Shown piece after piece: positions 11,969 to 24,710 of a DNA stretch of 64,000 nt (within the stretch, counting starts at the first letter, position 1; each line of letters begins with the position of its first letter). Source of the stretch: Hyposmocoma kahamanoa (lineage: Eukaryota > Arthropoda > Insecta > Lepidoptera > Cosmopterigidae); contig NW_020653715.1 of assembly GCF_003589595.1 (NCBI RefSeq), positions 2,810,614 through 2,874,613 on the forward strand, read 5' to 3'. The position numbers were made by a program, and so were the translations under genes. Under the pieces are notes generated by a model. It was not told the origin of the DNA. It ran no database searches and saw only the letters and a list, made by a program, of their open reading frames with translations.

Positions 11969-12279
11969 CATTTGCAAGGTTGCCTGGTAGAGATCCCTAT
12001 CTATTGTATCTGTTTCTTTTGTATGCAATAAAGCTTTTTCTGTTCCAATTCTATTCTAAACATTCCAATATTGTATAAATTTATTGCACTCTAAAAACTA
12101 ATTATTTTGTGAAGTATATTGGACTTAATAATTTATTTACTACCTACAACGATACACGGGCTAACTTTCATTAAAGTCAAACACTAGGGCTACATTAATT
12201 GTATTAAATTGGGTTTCTCTGGTGGTGCTCACCCCTCATAACTGGTAGCGTTCCTCCTTTGCATGGCTAAGGTAGCATC

Positions 12280-12500
12280 AGACGTTGGGTCTCTCAGTTC
12301 GACCTTTTTTTGTATCATTTTCTTCTTCCTGTCTTTATCCAACTGGGTGAGGTCGGCACAACATTTCTTTTTCTTCCGCTCTCCCCTATTAGCCTGTCAT
12401 TTCCATATTCACGCCTTTCTTATCCATGTCATTTTTCACACAATCCATCCATCTTTTCTTTGGCCTTCCTTTCCCATTTGTACCATTTTATGGAGAGAAA
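12280..12500 (-). repeat. LINE-derived repeat fragment
   Basis: The block with ccaactgggtgaggtcggca, acacaatccatccatctttt and ctttggccttcctttccca resembles a sequence widespread in Lepidoptera and probably derived from LINE tails. Overlapping frames here are low-complexity and not genes. Identity is from memory of the pattern, so confidence is low. Confidence 0.4.
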
Positions 12501-12544
12501 ATTTTAACTCATAGTTGCCAATAAGTAACTTATTAAATTGGAGC

Positions 12545-12735
12545 CTGAAGTAAGGCTTAGATGGAATGATTGCTAAGAACAGGCCGAAGAAATTCGAATC
12601 GTCCAATGGCACTCTGGTTCGACGACATAGAACAAGTCGCGGGCAGAATCTAAACCAGGGACGCATAAGAATGGAAAGTTTCGCAGAAGCTAAAGGAGGC
12701 CTATACCCAATAGTGGATAGTACAGAGCTGAACTG
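12545..12735 (+). pseudogene. RTE-type LINE C-terminal fragment, broken
   Basis: The frame around 12605 reads MALWFDDIEQVAGRI-stop, then further 'KLKEAYTQ-stop-W'. It is the same C-terminal motif order as at 11832 but with at least three stop codons, so this is an older copy. Confidence 0.65.
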
Positions 12736-13118
12736 AAAATGAATGGACCTATCAAAGTTTGTAGTTAATGTTATCGTCGACAATATTCCATTTTTGTCAC
12801 GTTTTCGTGCACGTGTTCAGTTAAATTTACACGCTTCTACGTTAAATGCTATCAGAATGTTATTGCTTATACACACAATTTATACACACTTGTTAATCAT
12901 CCATTTCACTGGAATTATGTTACTGTTATGATCATCATCTAAAGAAACAATACAATACAAATACTCTTTATTGTACACAAGAACGAATACATAACAAAAG
13001 ACGAAATACAGCTTTAATAGATAGAAATCTCTTCTAGGCATCCTTCGGGTTACAGGATAAGTATAAATGTGTAAGTGCATAAGTGCTGAGTTAGAATAAT
13101 TGAAGAGTGGATTGGATA

Positions 13119-13292
13119 GTGCTGGTAAAGTTACAGGCACATGGGACTTGCCAAGTTATGTCTCATGGTGTCGGGCGCAGTAGCAATCAGATCTTTGCGA
13201 TTTAAAGCTCTGAGTGGCACTGCAAGGACAGGCGTGTTGCTTACCATCAGACGCACTACTTGTTCATCCCGTTACTTGACATTATAAAAAAA
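13119..13292 (+). repeat. R1 repeat copy, 3' two thirds
   Basis: It starts at gtgctggtaaagttacaggc and ends at gttacttgacattat with an A-run. A short deletion removes 'ctgttacgg'. Confidence 0.85.
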
Positions 13293-13354
13293 TGTTTAAA
13301 GAAAGAGTAAAAGAATACCGAATACCAACCCATGTGCAATAAATTTTTCGTTAG

Positions 13355-13832
13355 CAGAGTTGGGCAAACGCCCAGGTTTTAACCCGGCGCTTTGTTAACG
13401 GGCTTAAATCGGGCTAAACCCCATTGACACCCAAAATGGAGCCCAAAAACTACTTACAACTAAATATGTGTTGTAAATCGAATTTTGTTCAATATTATTG
13501 ATAATAACTTACAAAAATTTATTGCTCTCTGATCTACACGATTTCATTTGCCTTTCCATTGATATAATAAATCGAAGCAAAACATGGTTAGATCGTATAA
13601 ACTTGAGTCGATTTTCATTATAATAGAATAGTAGTAGGCATCCTTAATAGTGAGATTCTCCTGGATTGCAATTGTGGAGTTGCCTCTTTTTCTTTTTGCC
13701 ATAAGTATGGAATTATACCAAATTCCTTATTCGCCGTGTCTGCCCACGATTAAAACCTTTGCTTTGCTTTTGTGTAAAACCCTGATTAAAACCCGAGCGA
13801 GTTGATGGGTTTTAACCCATTGTTCATCTCTG
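13355..13832 (+). mobile_element. hAT-like MITE (478 bp)
   Basis: The termini CAGAGTTGGGCAA and TTGTTCATCTCTG are inverted with 10 of 13 matching, a CAGAG-type hAT end. Flanking octamers TTCGTTAG (13347-13354) and GTCGTTAT (13833-13840) share six central bases and fit the hAT pattern nTnnnnAn. Subterminal 'gggcttaaa/gggttttaaccc' motifs repeat near both ends. Confidence 0.75.
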
Positions 13833-14057
13833 GTCGTTATTTGTTAAAAAATGTCTTTTTACCACAGTATGACATTTTTATTCTTCTCCCGATATTTCAA
13901 AGAGGTTACGTGTACCGTTGTCATGTTTAATCTACCCTTAACTTGACTTTTTACGGCGTTACCCTTGTCACCCAATTTTAGTCCAAGGTTTCTCGTGCAA
14001 CTTTTGGTTCGAGAAGGAACACTTGTAAATCAACCCGGATCTTGTAACTCTACGCTA

Positions 14058-14312
14058 TTTTTTATGATACGCAGTGACGGAGCGGACAAGTCGTACGCCT
14101 GGCGGTACGCGACACGCCTATTCATTGCGGTATCACTCGGAACTTTAAATCGCAAAGACTTGAAGGCATTGGCACTGCGCCCGTCAATAAACTTGACAAG
14201 TCCCATGTGTCTGGAGTCTCACTAGCACTTTTACCCCTTCAAAACGGGAAGGGTTATGCTCTCTAATTACTGCTTCGCAGTAGAAATATGTATAGTAGCC
14301 ATATTTCCCATT
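14058..14312 (-). repeat. R1 repeat copy
   Basis: It begins with the complement of the A-run (ttttttatgatac) and runs through cacttttaccccttcaaaac to the degraded 5' part catatttcccattgtcc. Confidence 0.8.
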
Positions 14313-16764
14313 GTCCAAATACGAATTGTTTGAAAAGGTGTCCTACTGCTACTAATATAGGTAGAGTAATAAAGAACATTATCGTGATAGGCGTTTGTAA
14401 TTATTGACAATCTTTAAGTCGATTTATCATGTTCATCAGGGTCAGAATAGAAAGGGACAATTCTTTGACCTTATTTTTTATTACTAAATATATGCACACA
14501 AGTATTTACCTACTAATTTGACATATCCGAACTCTTCACCCGATATCTAACATCTTTCGCAACGCATTTCTCCATCTTAAAAGATCCGATGGTGTTCGTC
14601 ACGTCGTCTAAATGACCCTGCGACGATCGCGTAACGACAGTTCGTGCTGAGAACCCTCTGCGCGTGAGTTGTGTAAACTAGGTGATTTGAATTTCGTTGG
14701 AGAGTCATCCCCCACGACTGACACTGTCAAGCTTCAGTTGTTGTGATTATGAGATTGGGTAACTACCTTGTTTGGAGTTCTGCTAGTAGGATTTTGCTTT
14801 GGTTCAATAGTCGACATAACTAGGAATTTCTTAATGTAACACTTATCATTGAAATTAGTTGCGCTAAACAAAATTGTTCTGAAATATGCAAACAATAAAT
14901 AGCCTACTTAGTGTTTTCTTATGAAAGATAAATCAATTAATTACATAAACAAAAAATTACGTCTGAAAGTAATTTCGGTCCGATATTTTCGTCCGAAATA
15001 GTTTCTATGAGATGTTACGACATAACGATATTAGTGTCTTCATTGACGGCCTCGTTTTCTATATCGGAGTACACTACGACATATTGTGAACGTAATGAAA
15101 CGAGCAGAAATACTACAATGTCATTACAATAAACAGGCAATCCACCAACAGCATTTGTGGTGAGCTGACAAGTACGTTACACGCGCTTTCGCAAGTTCCA
15201 GTTATACAATACGATCACTTGCGTATTGCGTTTTCGCTTAGAATAAAATGCTAAACATGGAAGGATCTAAAATTTCAAACTGCGATAATGTACACGGAAT
15301 ATTTTAACCTGGATAGCAAATTTGTAGTATTATATTTTAAACGTTGCTAGTTATATATTTGATTATTGGTCTAATAAATATTCTTGTCTTCCCCAGCTAG
15401 ATAATGATTTTTTTTATTCTAGTCCATTTTAATCCCTATTCAACGATTTTGATCACACAGTCTTTAATTGTTTACCTCAACTTTCCCACCTCCTTTAAAT
15501 AATCCTATCTAAATCATCTGACAATGTTTGTCATACATTTCCGCTATCACTGTGGCTTATGGTTTAGCTCCAATTCCATTCACCATTATTTTAAAACCAA
15601 CCAAGCATTGTTGCATTGATCTTATCAAACAGTTCTTTTGTTCTCTGCACTCGAGTTCATTTTGCAAGGGCGTTCGAACAAGCGGCTATTTTAAGGCCTA
15701 ATCTTTTTATTTCATACGTATTCTATGCATTAGCTGGCTGTCTCTGTGACTATTGCTTATTGTAAGTCTATTGTCTTGGATAATGGTTGGACTGGTACCT
15801 TTTTGTGGGTGGTCTTTTCTCAAGTTAAAATAATTGACGAGGAACATTGTGTGGAATGTTAAGTTAGTTTTATGCGTAGCCTTTTGTTTACGTTTCCCCG
15901 ACATTCATGTCAATTATTATTAACGTTGACCCAAATCACTACCACGGCGTTTAAATTATATTTATTAGAACCATGTGTGCACGCCTATGTCTATAGTGGA
16001 GTTAATATATTAAAAATACACGTTACATCTAGTTCAATATGCTGATTAAATGCATGATAATAATTATACAATACACCTTCAATAAAATGTCTCATCGGGC
16101 ACATTGATTGATCAATTTCATGAATAATATTAATTATTTCTTTTATTCAGTAAATTCGCTTTCGGATTCTGAATAACTGAAGAGGTTGTAAACAGCTAAT
16201 GTACCGTGAGCAGGATTACGGGAATAAAATAGAATACTCGGGTCCACATAATTTGTTTCATAAGTAAAGTCGAGAGAAAAAAGGAAGGCTGTAACAAGAA
16301 AACATTCCCTCCTCTTAAGTACTGAAAACGTGAGACAGATTTAGCCCCAAAGGGTCGAGTTGTACAATACTATAATAGTTATATAATACTAGGTTAGATT
16401 GGTATTAAAATTGGCATGTAAATCACGTGTTTGGGAACTGGCGAAAGGACCAAAATCAGACGAGCAGCACTGCTCGTTTCAGCGATTGAGCAGAGCGTAA
16501 ACAAAGTGAGAATAACGGGCTACGGAATTAAAGAACGATTCAAAATTTGGAAACAAGTGGCCAGGAACCGGAGAAAATGTGATAAAAAGGCGGAATGACG
16601 ATGGAAGGAGGTCGAATCGTCACATAACTACAGCTTACCTAACTACCCAAACATGGAATATAATGTCATTAAGTATAACTACATTTTAAGCAGTTAATAC
16701 TGTGAGCTGCTGCTAAATGAGGGTTCGATTACGAGTAGGTAGCAATCATTTGGAAAACAAAGAT
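14313..16764. other. No gene seen
   Basis: About 2.4 kb of AT-rich sequence in which no repeat family or coding pattern was recognised. Confidence 0.5.
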
Positions 16765-16850
16765 TTCTAATCTGGTCTAGGTCGAATTTCCTAGTTTGAG
16801 ACCAAGTGGTTTGTATTGTTGTTTGGCACTATTGTTTTTATTCTTCTCAT
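16765..16850 (+). repeat. SINE-B 3' fragment
   Basis: It contains aatttcctagtttgagacca and the following ttgtttggcac, matching the 3' ends at 50380 and 54760. Confidence 0.55.
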
Positions 16851-17179
16851 CACTTTGGCTTGTTTTAACTCTAATTATTATTTCATTACGGAAATATAGT
16901 TTATACCAAGTAACATGTCGGTTACTAAATTGGACAGTTTAAAATGGTTTTTCGAGCAAACATGCATCTCGTTAGTTAATAGTTCTTGTCCATTTCTCTC
17001 TAGTGAAAATTAATAGTCTTCTCTAGCTGCGTATTTAGAGTTCTCTGATTACGCATTACGATCAAACGAAAGCGTTCTTAGTTCTTTCTCAGACTTGCGA
17101 CCCGATAGTCGATGGAAAGTAGTTTTGTAAGAAATATCTAAATTCTCATTATAAAGTAATTTAAATAATATGGTACGTA

Positions 17180-17330
17180 TGTAGATAGCGGTGGTAAGTT
17201 GAAAATGTTTGCTTCTCGATTGGAAGGTCCACGTTTCGAATCCCTGTGGCGTTATGTACTTATGACTTTAATTTCTAAGTTATGTACATTTGGGAATACC
17301 AACAACAGAAATACCTCGCTAACGGCGATG
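17180..17330 (+). repeat. tRNA-headed SINE fragment (minor family)
   Basis: gatagcggtggtaagttgaa and cgtttcgaatccctgtggcg resemble A- and B-boxes. The following 'atgactttaatttctaagtt' recurs near 63690. Confidence 0.5.
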
Positions 17331-17867
17331 AAAAAATATCGTGATTAAACCTGCATGTCGAAGAAGGTTCACAACCTTTAAAAAGCCTGGACTAGTAATG
17401 CGAACTAATGCCTAAACCCTTTCCTTACATTGAGGTGACGCCATGCCCAGCAGTAGGTCATATAATGACTTATAGATCTATTGAAAATGTTCTACAGCCG
17501 TTAAAAAACGGCATAATCAATTTTTTTTTAATGTTTTATTTTGGTAGCACAATTTGTTGGTCTGAAGTCGCGCTATTCGAAAGTGTTCTAAGTTGTATCA
17601 ACGAGAATGAATTAGAATTTCGCTTGCATTTTCACTCGCTAATTAACTAATGTTTTTGTTGCAGGTAAGACGGGGTGTAATTTTCATACCGCTCGTAGCG
17701 TAAGTGAAAGAAGTAAATAAAGTAAAAAGTTGAGCCAAGTTCCAATCTCTTTGCAGGATTCTAAAAAATGTCGTGTACAATCAAGTCCCTAAAGTTTATT
17801 GAATATTGTTTCAGTATGATTTGATGATGACATGATTTTAAATTATTTTTCATGAAATTACTCCACT

Positions 17868-18110
17868 AGTTTGTTATAATTACGAATACAAAGATTGCCC
17901 ACAAAGATAAATTCATTTGATCCGAACTAGCGCCTTCGCCATGCCGTGGCTGACACTCTCGCAAGTGAGCTACGGAACGAAGAACGAACGAATTACGAAT
18001 TTTTTTAGGGGTTTGTTGCAGATCTTTGTTTCTTGGTCTTTAACGGCTTTTTTGCCGTAGCGCCATGTGTGAGAAATCTATGAAAATTTTTCTTCAGTAA
18101 TGCATTTGTA
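17868..18110 (-). mobile_element. SINE-C copy with adjoining repeat
   Basis: The reverse strand has a tRNA-like part (gctcacttgcgagagtgtca ... gctagttcggatc) followed by atttatctttgtgggcaatc and tttgtattcgtaattataac. The adjoining 17990-18110 block (gcagatctttgtttcttggt) recurs at 48690-48800 and 60655-60715. Confidence 0.6.
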
Positions 18111-18949
18111 AATTGCAATGAATAATAAAAAAGTCGTATTATAGTGCAGTAACAAAGAAAAACAATGGTCAATCTGGCTTATGAGAAACTCCATAACATT
18201 ACCAAAATGTTACATTGCCCCATTTTCGTAACATCAAGGTAGCAAAAATACCATTGTTCGGATTTAGTTGCTTGATTATGTCACTTAGAAGAAAATTATA
18301 CTGCGGAGCAATCTTTTTTCGTAGGTTTTTTTTAATGTACGGATTACTACACTTTTACACCTAAATTTGAATTTAAAATTATTCCACTTTTAAAAAAACT
18401 ATGCAAGCATACTGTACCTATTGCACGTTTATAAAGGCCCCAAAAAATGCTTGTTATTTCGGGTAACTATTATAGTTTGTTATAAAAATTAGAAACCACC
18501 ATTGAAGACGGCTGCGTCTTTTTATACATTCAAACGAAAGTGCAAGGAATTGCTTATTTTGCGACAGAAGTCGTCATGTTCCTGGTCGGTTGTGGAATAG
18601 TAATCCGTATAGTCTGGTAACAGTTTTTTGTACCCTTTGTCGTCCTGATTACATTTGTTTGCTTTTGCTTGATGTGTGTATTATTATCACTTGTAAGCAG
18701 TAAATAAATAATTGGATTTAAGTTAGCCTAATGATATTTGTTTTGTTGTAGTCCTTTTGTTTCAAAATTACGTGCCAATAATATCCGACAGAGAACACAG
18801 GCGGAGACTGAAAAACAGCACTCAGTACTATGCTGAGACTTCGTTCTTTTCATCATTCATAGCTCATAATTTATTAGTACGTAATACCGTGTGGGTGTGT
18901 TTGATGAATAAAGTCCTATTTAATTTAATTTTAATTTAATTCATGCAAA

Positions 18950-19098
18950 GGTCAAATACGAAGAAAAATTCCTTCCAGAGAGTCCAGAACTGCACTGTAC
19001 AAACGTCTATAGGTTTTTTGCGGACGTAGATTCGAGTCCTGTCATATCGAAAGGATTTTTCTTTGCATTCGATCTTTGTATTAATAATTATTGAAAAA
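18950..19098 (+). mobile_element. SINE-C copy, degraded
   Basis: It contains gtagattcgagtcctgtcat as a B-box remnant, then ggatttttctttgcattcga and tctttgtattaataattatt. Confidence 0.6.
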
Positions 19099-21450
19099 AA
19101 TAGTGGTACAATTTCACAAAATAATAACATCATAATATCCATTACAATCAATATCATATTCCATAGTTTTTACAAAAATACTATAACATTAAATAAATTA
19201 TTAAAACAAAGCAAATATATACATATTAAAACAAATTACATGTATGCGTACTAGATTATATACACATTATATTAAATATACTGCAACGTTATTTTATTTT
19301 GCGAGTGAATTGTAAACACGAGTTTTATTGAGGTTTTTATTGCAATAATGCTACCTTTTCAACATGTGTTATGAACATTTACACAACACATTCAAAAGAG
19401 CCGTACATAAAGCCAAAATTGATACAAAAACGAATGTTCACGTATTACCAAACAGAATAATGAATTACCATTAATGATACGTTACATATATAATGAATTA
19501 ATGCTATATCATTGCTTACATCATTTCTTTTAATTAGTTCATGTTTGTATGTATGCCTTTGGTTGAAGTGTACAGGGTGTATAAGACATAAGCCAAGCTA
19601 TATATTACTGCTTGGCTATTATGGTGTATGATTAGTGGTAAAGTATATAGTAATTATTATAATAAGTATATTCCATCCGATTTATATAGGTTCCAAAGAC
19701 GTCACTATACAAATGTAGAAAACTGGAACCTACTTCCGATGTCGCTTGTGCATTAAGTCCGATTCAAATCCGATATAATACGAATGTCGCTTGTACACCT
19801 AGAGATAAAATGACACTTCGGACACCTGTGACATTCCGGACCATCATTTCTCTGATCCGGAATTGATACCAATTGGAAGTAATCCGCAAACGCACTAAGG
19901 GTAGCAAACTAAGGCATGAGTCCGGTTTCACGCACTTTCCGGTGACTGATTAAAATAAAACTTGGCAAATATCGTTTTTTTTTTAATAAAAAGTTATGAT
20001 CCCACTCCCAATACACTCCCAAGCTACATGCATAGCTAGAGACAAAAAATAAACTTGATATAAAGCATACAGTTCACGAATTACTAGCAACATATCGCAC
20101 TGCTATTACAATAGTGTTATAACTCAAAATATGTGAAATTCAAGATTATACCATTGTTGAACGTGAAATTTGATTCTCTACACGTTAGAATTATTTGTTG
20201 TTTGAATATTGTAAATAACAATGAAAAGATATATATTTAACTACTTTACTCAAAATGAGACACGCTTTCTGTGAGCTAGTTCTGGCCGAAATAGTCCTTA
20301 TTCAAACATAAGACACTATTTTTTCTCTTTTATTTTTAAATATGTATTTTTGGCAAGTAGGAAATAACCTATACATAAATTTACACAGATGTTTCAAGGG
20401 AAGCGAGTAATTCGTCTTTCGACGATTCTGAGAAAATAAACTTTTTGTGTTGTTACACTATTGTATTAACAGTGCGATATTATGTCTGTGAGTAACACAC
20501 TGTACATAAGTTACAGTACAAAAAGCAACGCGCTGTGAAATATTGTTTCAACTATAATTATGCGGGCGAAAGTTAGAGAAACTTGACTTTTTCTCATAGT
20601 AAACCTATTAAGTGCGGAAACTGACAAAATTTTTATTACACTTATGTGTTCTCACGGCCTTGTTATAATTAGTGTTTTTAATGTATGGGAACATGCAATA
20701 TATGAATTAGAGAGATTTGTTATAAAATTTAAATCTAAATTCTATTGACTTTAATGAGGCGCACACAGAGGCGGCCGCGGAAGCGTTTCAGGCGCGGTAA
20801 TGTTTGTAATGTACGAACTTATATGAACCTTGCCACAGTGAACTGCGGTAGACACGCGGCCGTAAATAGAATCAAAATTTTGTATTACATTTAAAAAAAT
20901 CAATATTTTTACGTAGGTGAAAAAAGTGGCAAGTTCTTATTTGAACTACCATTATCAACTATTGTTAGTTCGAAATGGAAAATTCTCATCGCATGCTCAA
21001 ACAACATGTCACATTTTTTTAAACTCCAATCTCTTGGCTCGATGACACGCAAAATAATGCCAAGGCGTTAGAGACACGTTGCTTCACGTGCAATTTGAGT
21101 GACCATAATTATTAAACGCTAATCAAGTTGGAGTGTACACTTGCATTTCAAATAAGGTGTTAATACATGTAACAGACAGACACGCGAATTATCATTTGTT
21201 TTTATTATAATTCGTGATTAAATTAAGCACTTAATTATGTATAATTTTGACCAGTTAAGTTTTTGATAAGCTAAGACACGTAATTCGGTCGGCTTAATTG
21301 TGAGCTGAGAGAAAAAACAGTCCATATTTAGAGAACAATTTAAAATTTTAGGAATTGCGTTTCTTACGTTAGAACTAAACTGGACGAATGCACATCTACA
21401 TTTTAAACCTTTTGACTATGAACGTATTATTGAGCGAATGAAGCTAGTGA
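19099..21450. other. No gene seen; small GC-rich patch
   Basis: Except for an R4 fragment at 19890, it is unassigned. A GC-rich patch at 20760-20870 (cagaggcggccgcggaagcg ... acacgcggccg) stands out, with short inverted CGCGGCCG motifs. Confidence 0.45.
19890..19985 (+). repeat. R4 fragment
   Basis: It shares cgcactttccggtgactgat and aaaacttggcaaata with the R4 copies at 36982 and 58408. Confidence 0.55.
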
Positions 21451-21655
21451 TTTCTGCCGTTAAACAACGGTTTTGAAGGGCAAGAGTGCTGGTGACATTA
21501 CAGGCACATGGGACTTGTAAACTTATGTCTCAGAGTGACGGGCACAGTGGCAGTGCCTATCATATCTTTGCGATTTACATAAATCTCTGAGTGACACTAC
21601 AAAATCACCAGTTGAACGACCTTTGCCTCCTGTCACTTGGTGTCATAAAAAAAAA
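21451..21655 (+). repeat. R1 repeat copy
   Basis: It starts at tttctgccgttaaacaac and ends at gtcacttggtgtcat with a 9-A run. The sequence near 21605 is rearranged. Confidence 0.82.
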
Positions 21656-22575
21656 TTGCCATGCCTCATATTCAGTTGCTGTTTTATATCAATCGCTACA
21701 TATCAGAATACAACAATTTAGCTCAATGCTATAACGATTTACCTTTTCCAGACAAGAATCTTTAATAGTAAAAAACGTGGCAGGTTCTTCTGTGAATCAG
21801 TGACGGGCTTTAACGAAACAAGTATTCTGTATATCTCATTGTCTCATTTCCTTATTTGCTAACGATTTTCTTGCTCCGGTATTAAGTCACTAAATTCTCA
21901 TGAGACTATGTTAACTAAGTCTTTAATTTATTGATATCGCGATAATCTTCTTATGTAAGTGGCTTTTGCTTGCAACTTGGCACAAAACCTGCGTTTTAAA
22001 TTTTGATTGTAAATTTTTTTGAAGTTCTTTTTCTTGCACAATTTAATCACACAATATTTGTTTATCTATACTACAGCAAACAGTATGAATATGTTGTACC
22101 AACCTCGTTGCCATAAGCTAATTTGTAGCAATAACTGTTTTTAACATGCGTATAATTTTTTTTTACCAAAATCAAATTAAATTGCTACAAGAACTTCAAA
22201 ATTACAATTGTCAAAATAGCTTTTAACACATTGCTTCTTTAGTAACAAAGAGTTCAAAATTTGTTAATTGATATTAATAAAAAAAAATAATAATAAATTT
22301 AAAATTTGTTAATTGATACTAATTTGAAATGCGGTTAACTGTAGAGGCCAAATATAAAATTCCTTTTAAATTTGCACACATCCTAATAGGTTGAATATAA
22401 TTTTACTTAAGACCTGAATACTTACCGTATTCTAGCAAATAAACTTATTCAATTCTATCACATTTTCTATCATTATTTGTACTATAGAACAATTTTGTTG
22501 TGGTACCCTAACTCGGCATCGTGCAATAGTGCTTTGTAAACTTGTCTATTTTATATGAAACCTAACTAATTTAAA
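21656..22575. other. No gene seen; local duplication
   Basis: A duplicated 'aaaatttgttaattgatact' block occurs around 22256 and 22300. Confidence 0.5.
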
Positions 22576-22776
22576 AGAAGTCGTGCGCCTGGTGGTAAGC
22601 GACACGTCACAAAGATCTGAAGGGTACTGTCACTGTGCCCAACGATCTGATTTACAAGTCCCTTGTGCTTGTAATTTCACCAGCAGGCTTAACACTTAAA
22701 TTATCCTGACACTTAATGCTCACATTACAGCTTAGCGGTAGAAATACCATTTCACAAGGAGCTTTACTGCTGCGAA
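22576..22776 (-). repeat. R1 repeat copy
   Basis: It runs from gaagtcgtgcgcctggtggt to ggagctttactgctgcgaag. The 'cctgtccataacagttgcag' part is deleted. Confidence 0.82.
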
Positions 22777-23018
22777 GATCAATTTTAAAATGTGCTTATA
22801 TTACATATAGATTTTACTCCCTAGTGATTTTTCCGGATAACATTTATGTGATGCTCAAACAAATCTACTCAAATCATCTCATTATTGAGACTTCATTTCC
22901 TCGTTTATTAATCTAAGTTCTCAGGCAATTAGGGATAAATGTTTAATAAGTACTGAGAAGGGAAAAATCATGAATAGTATCATAGTTATTATTTGTATTT
23001 TTATTTTCTTTTTACTAA

Positions 23019-23231
23019 CAGTAGAGCTCCTTATGAGAGTTCGTCCAGGGAAGTATGCCACCTTACCTGTTTATGCCGCCAAGCATTTAGCATTACAGCG
23101 TTCCGGTTGTGAATGGTAAGGGTGCTGGTGAAACTGCAGGCACATGGGACTTGTGAACTTATATGTCTCAGGGTGACGAAAGCTCTGAATGGCACTGCAA
23201 CTGTTATGGATAGGCCTGTCGCTTACCACCG
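23019..23231 (+). repeat. R1 repeat copy, internally deleted
   Basis: It starts at acagtagagctccttatgag. Sequence jumps from cagggtgacg to aaagctctgaatggcactg, and the element stops at cttaccaccg. Confidence 0.85.
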
Positions 23232-23282
23232 CTAGTCACATAGATTTATAAAATAAGAAATCCAGAACATTTAGCAAAAGAT

Positions 23283-23411
23283 AGTAGCAGTAGAGCTCCT
23301 TGTGAAAGAGTTCGTCCAGGGAAGTACTACCTTATTCTGCAACTGATATGGGTAGAGGCGTGTCGCTTACCATCAGACGCAATACTTGTTCGTCTCAGGT
23401 ACCAAAAAAAA
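23283..23411 (+). repeat. R1 repeat copy, large internal deletion
   Basis: The 5' block up to gggaagtactaccttattct is joined directly to the late block (aactgatatgggtagaggcg ... caatacttgttcgtctc) and an A-run. Confidence 0.82.
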
Positions 23412-23562
23412 TGTCCTTTGTTACACAAAGTAATTATGAAATTATTTGCTCTCACACGTGTTACACTATACTTAGGACTTTCATAAAATGGTCGTATTAA
23501 TAAGGCCATAATATTTTGTTATATCAACAGGACCTTGGCACAACTTAAAATAAAATCTCACC

Positions 23563-23766
23563 TCTCATGGAAGAGTGGCTTAAGTGGAGTTACATCAAAA
23601 ATGTTTATTGCTCCATTAGACGCCAATTCTTGTAACTCTATCTACAATATTAATCAAGAGTAACAAGAATTGGAGAGGACGTGGGTTATATTTTTCTGTC
23701 TAATGGAGCAATATACTTTGTTGACGTAACTCCACTAATTCCATAAGAAGCCATTCTTCCATAAGA
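23563..23766. repeat. Foldback element / large imperfect hairpin
   Basis: The left arm (23563-23639) and right arm (23655-23766) are inverted: ggagttacatcaaaaatgtt opposite aactttgttgacgtaactcc style sequence, ttgctccattaga opposite tctaatggagcaa, and ccaattcttgtaactct opposite agagtaacaagaattgg. No transposase is encoded. Confidence 0.75.
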
Positions 23767-24144
23767 AGTGCGATGACTACTTGGGGGCAGAAATAGCTAC
23801 AACAGAGCTATTTACAAAATTGTTCTTAATATACGGAAAAGCATAATATACTACTTACATTCACACTATTGTCGTAATATCGTCAATAACACGAGCTGAA
23901 GAAATCAATTACAATTAAGACTGCATTGGTCTCACACCTCGTTCTTACGCAAACGTATTGGATAACCGTTTACGATAACTATGTGGTGATATCTGTAACG
24001 ATCAGTTACGATCCCAATTATATGTTTTGCCATATCGTCACACATTGGTGCTTTATGGGTTACGCTTTGATGCAAATGTACGTGTCTTTGGTTTAATATT
24101 GAAGTGAAAATTTGCCGCGATCTTTGGATTTAGCGACTTATTCT

Positions 24145-24257
24145 AGTAGTAAAAGAGCTCCTTGTAAAAGAGTTTATCCAGGGAATGACTGCCACCTTAC
24201 CTATTTCTGCCGCCAAGCAGCAATGTGAGCATTACCGTGTATCGGTTTTGAAGGGGG
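24145..24257 (+). repeat. R1 repeat, 5' third
   Basis: It runs from agtagtaaaagagctccttg to ggttttgaaggggg, then breaks off 16 bp before a SINE-A copy. Confidence 0.8.
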
Positions 24258-24273
24258 AATAATACATTTTTAC

Positions 24274-24467
24274 GGCATCTGTGGCCGAATGGTTACCATG
24301 CCGGACAGCAACGCAGGGGTCTCAGGTTCAGAGAAATATTTGTATGGCCTACATTTGTTTCTGTCGTGAGTTTGGGTGTAATTTGTGGTTGTCTATATGT
24401 GTGTCCATGGCATCTGCGTTACAGGGTATCCCAGTACGGGGCTGTGTTGAGTGTGTGCGTTACATTA
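24274..24467 (+). mobile_element. SINE-A copy
   Basis: The head ggcatctgtggccgaatggt is followed by the shared body. The B-box region is deleted (tctcaggttcagagaaat). A short A-rich tail follows. Confidence 0.8.
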
Positions 24468-24551
24468 AAAAAAATCAGAAAAAAAACCGTGTTGGAGTGG
24501 TGGATGAAAAGACAAAAAAACACAAAATGCCCTGTATTATTATGCATTATT

Positions 24552-24700
24552 GACGACCTCGGTGGCCTAACGATTTACACAGTGGTGTCGGCGCAGCGCT
24601 GGATGTGCAAATTCCGGGTTCGATTCCCGGTAGGACCAATTTGGGAAATTATCTTTTCTATATTGTTTCTGTCTGGGTGGGAAGTGTGTGAAGACGCCGC
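24552..24700 (+). mobile_element. SINE-B copy with tRNA-like head
   Basis: The head gacctcggtggcctaacgat ... gggttcgattcccggtagg carries A- and B-box motifs and is followed by 'accaatttgggaaattatct' and 'gtttctgtctgggtggga'. The same unit lies reversed at 25622-25762, showing that this is a SINE and not a tRNA gene. Confidence 0.78.
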
Positions 24701-24710
24701 TTACCATCTT

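Noticed and set aside
12263..12783. Overlapping frames on both strands (65-115 codons)
   Set aside because: Low-complexity, Phe/His-rich translations of a LINE-derived repeat and of a broken RTE tail; no conserved motif.
20760..20870. CpG-rich patch as a promoter
   Set aside because: It is only about 110 bp, with no adjoining first exon or core promoter motif; invertebrate promoters are not marked this way.
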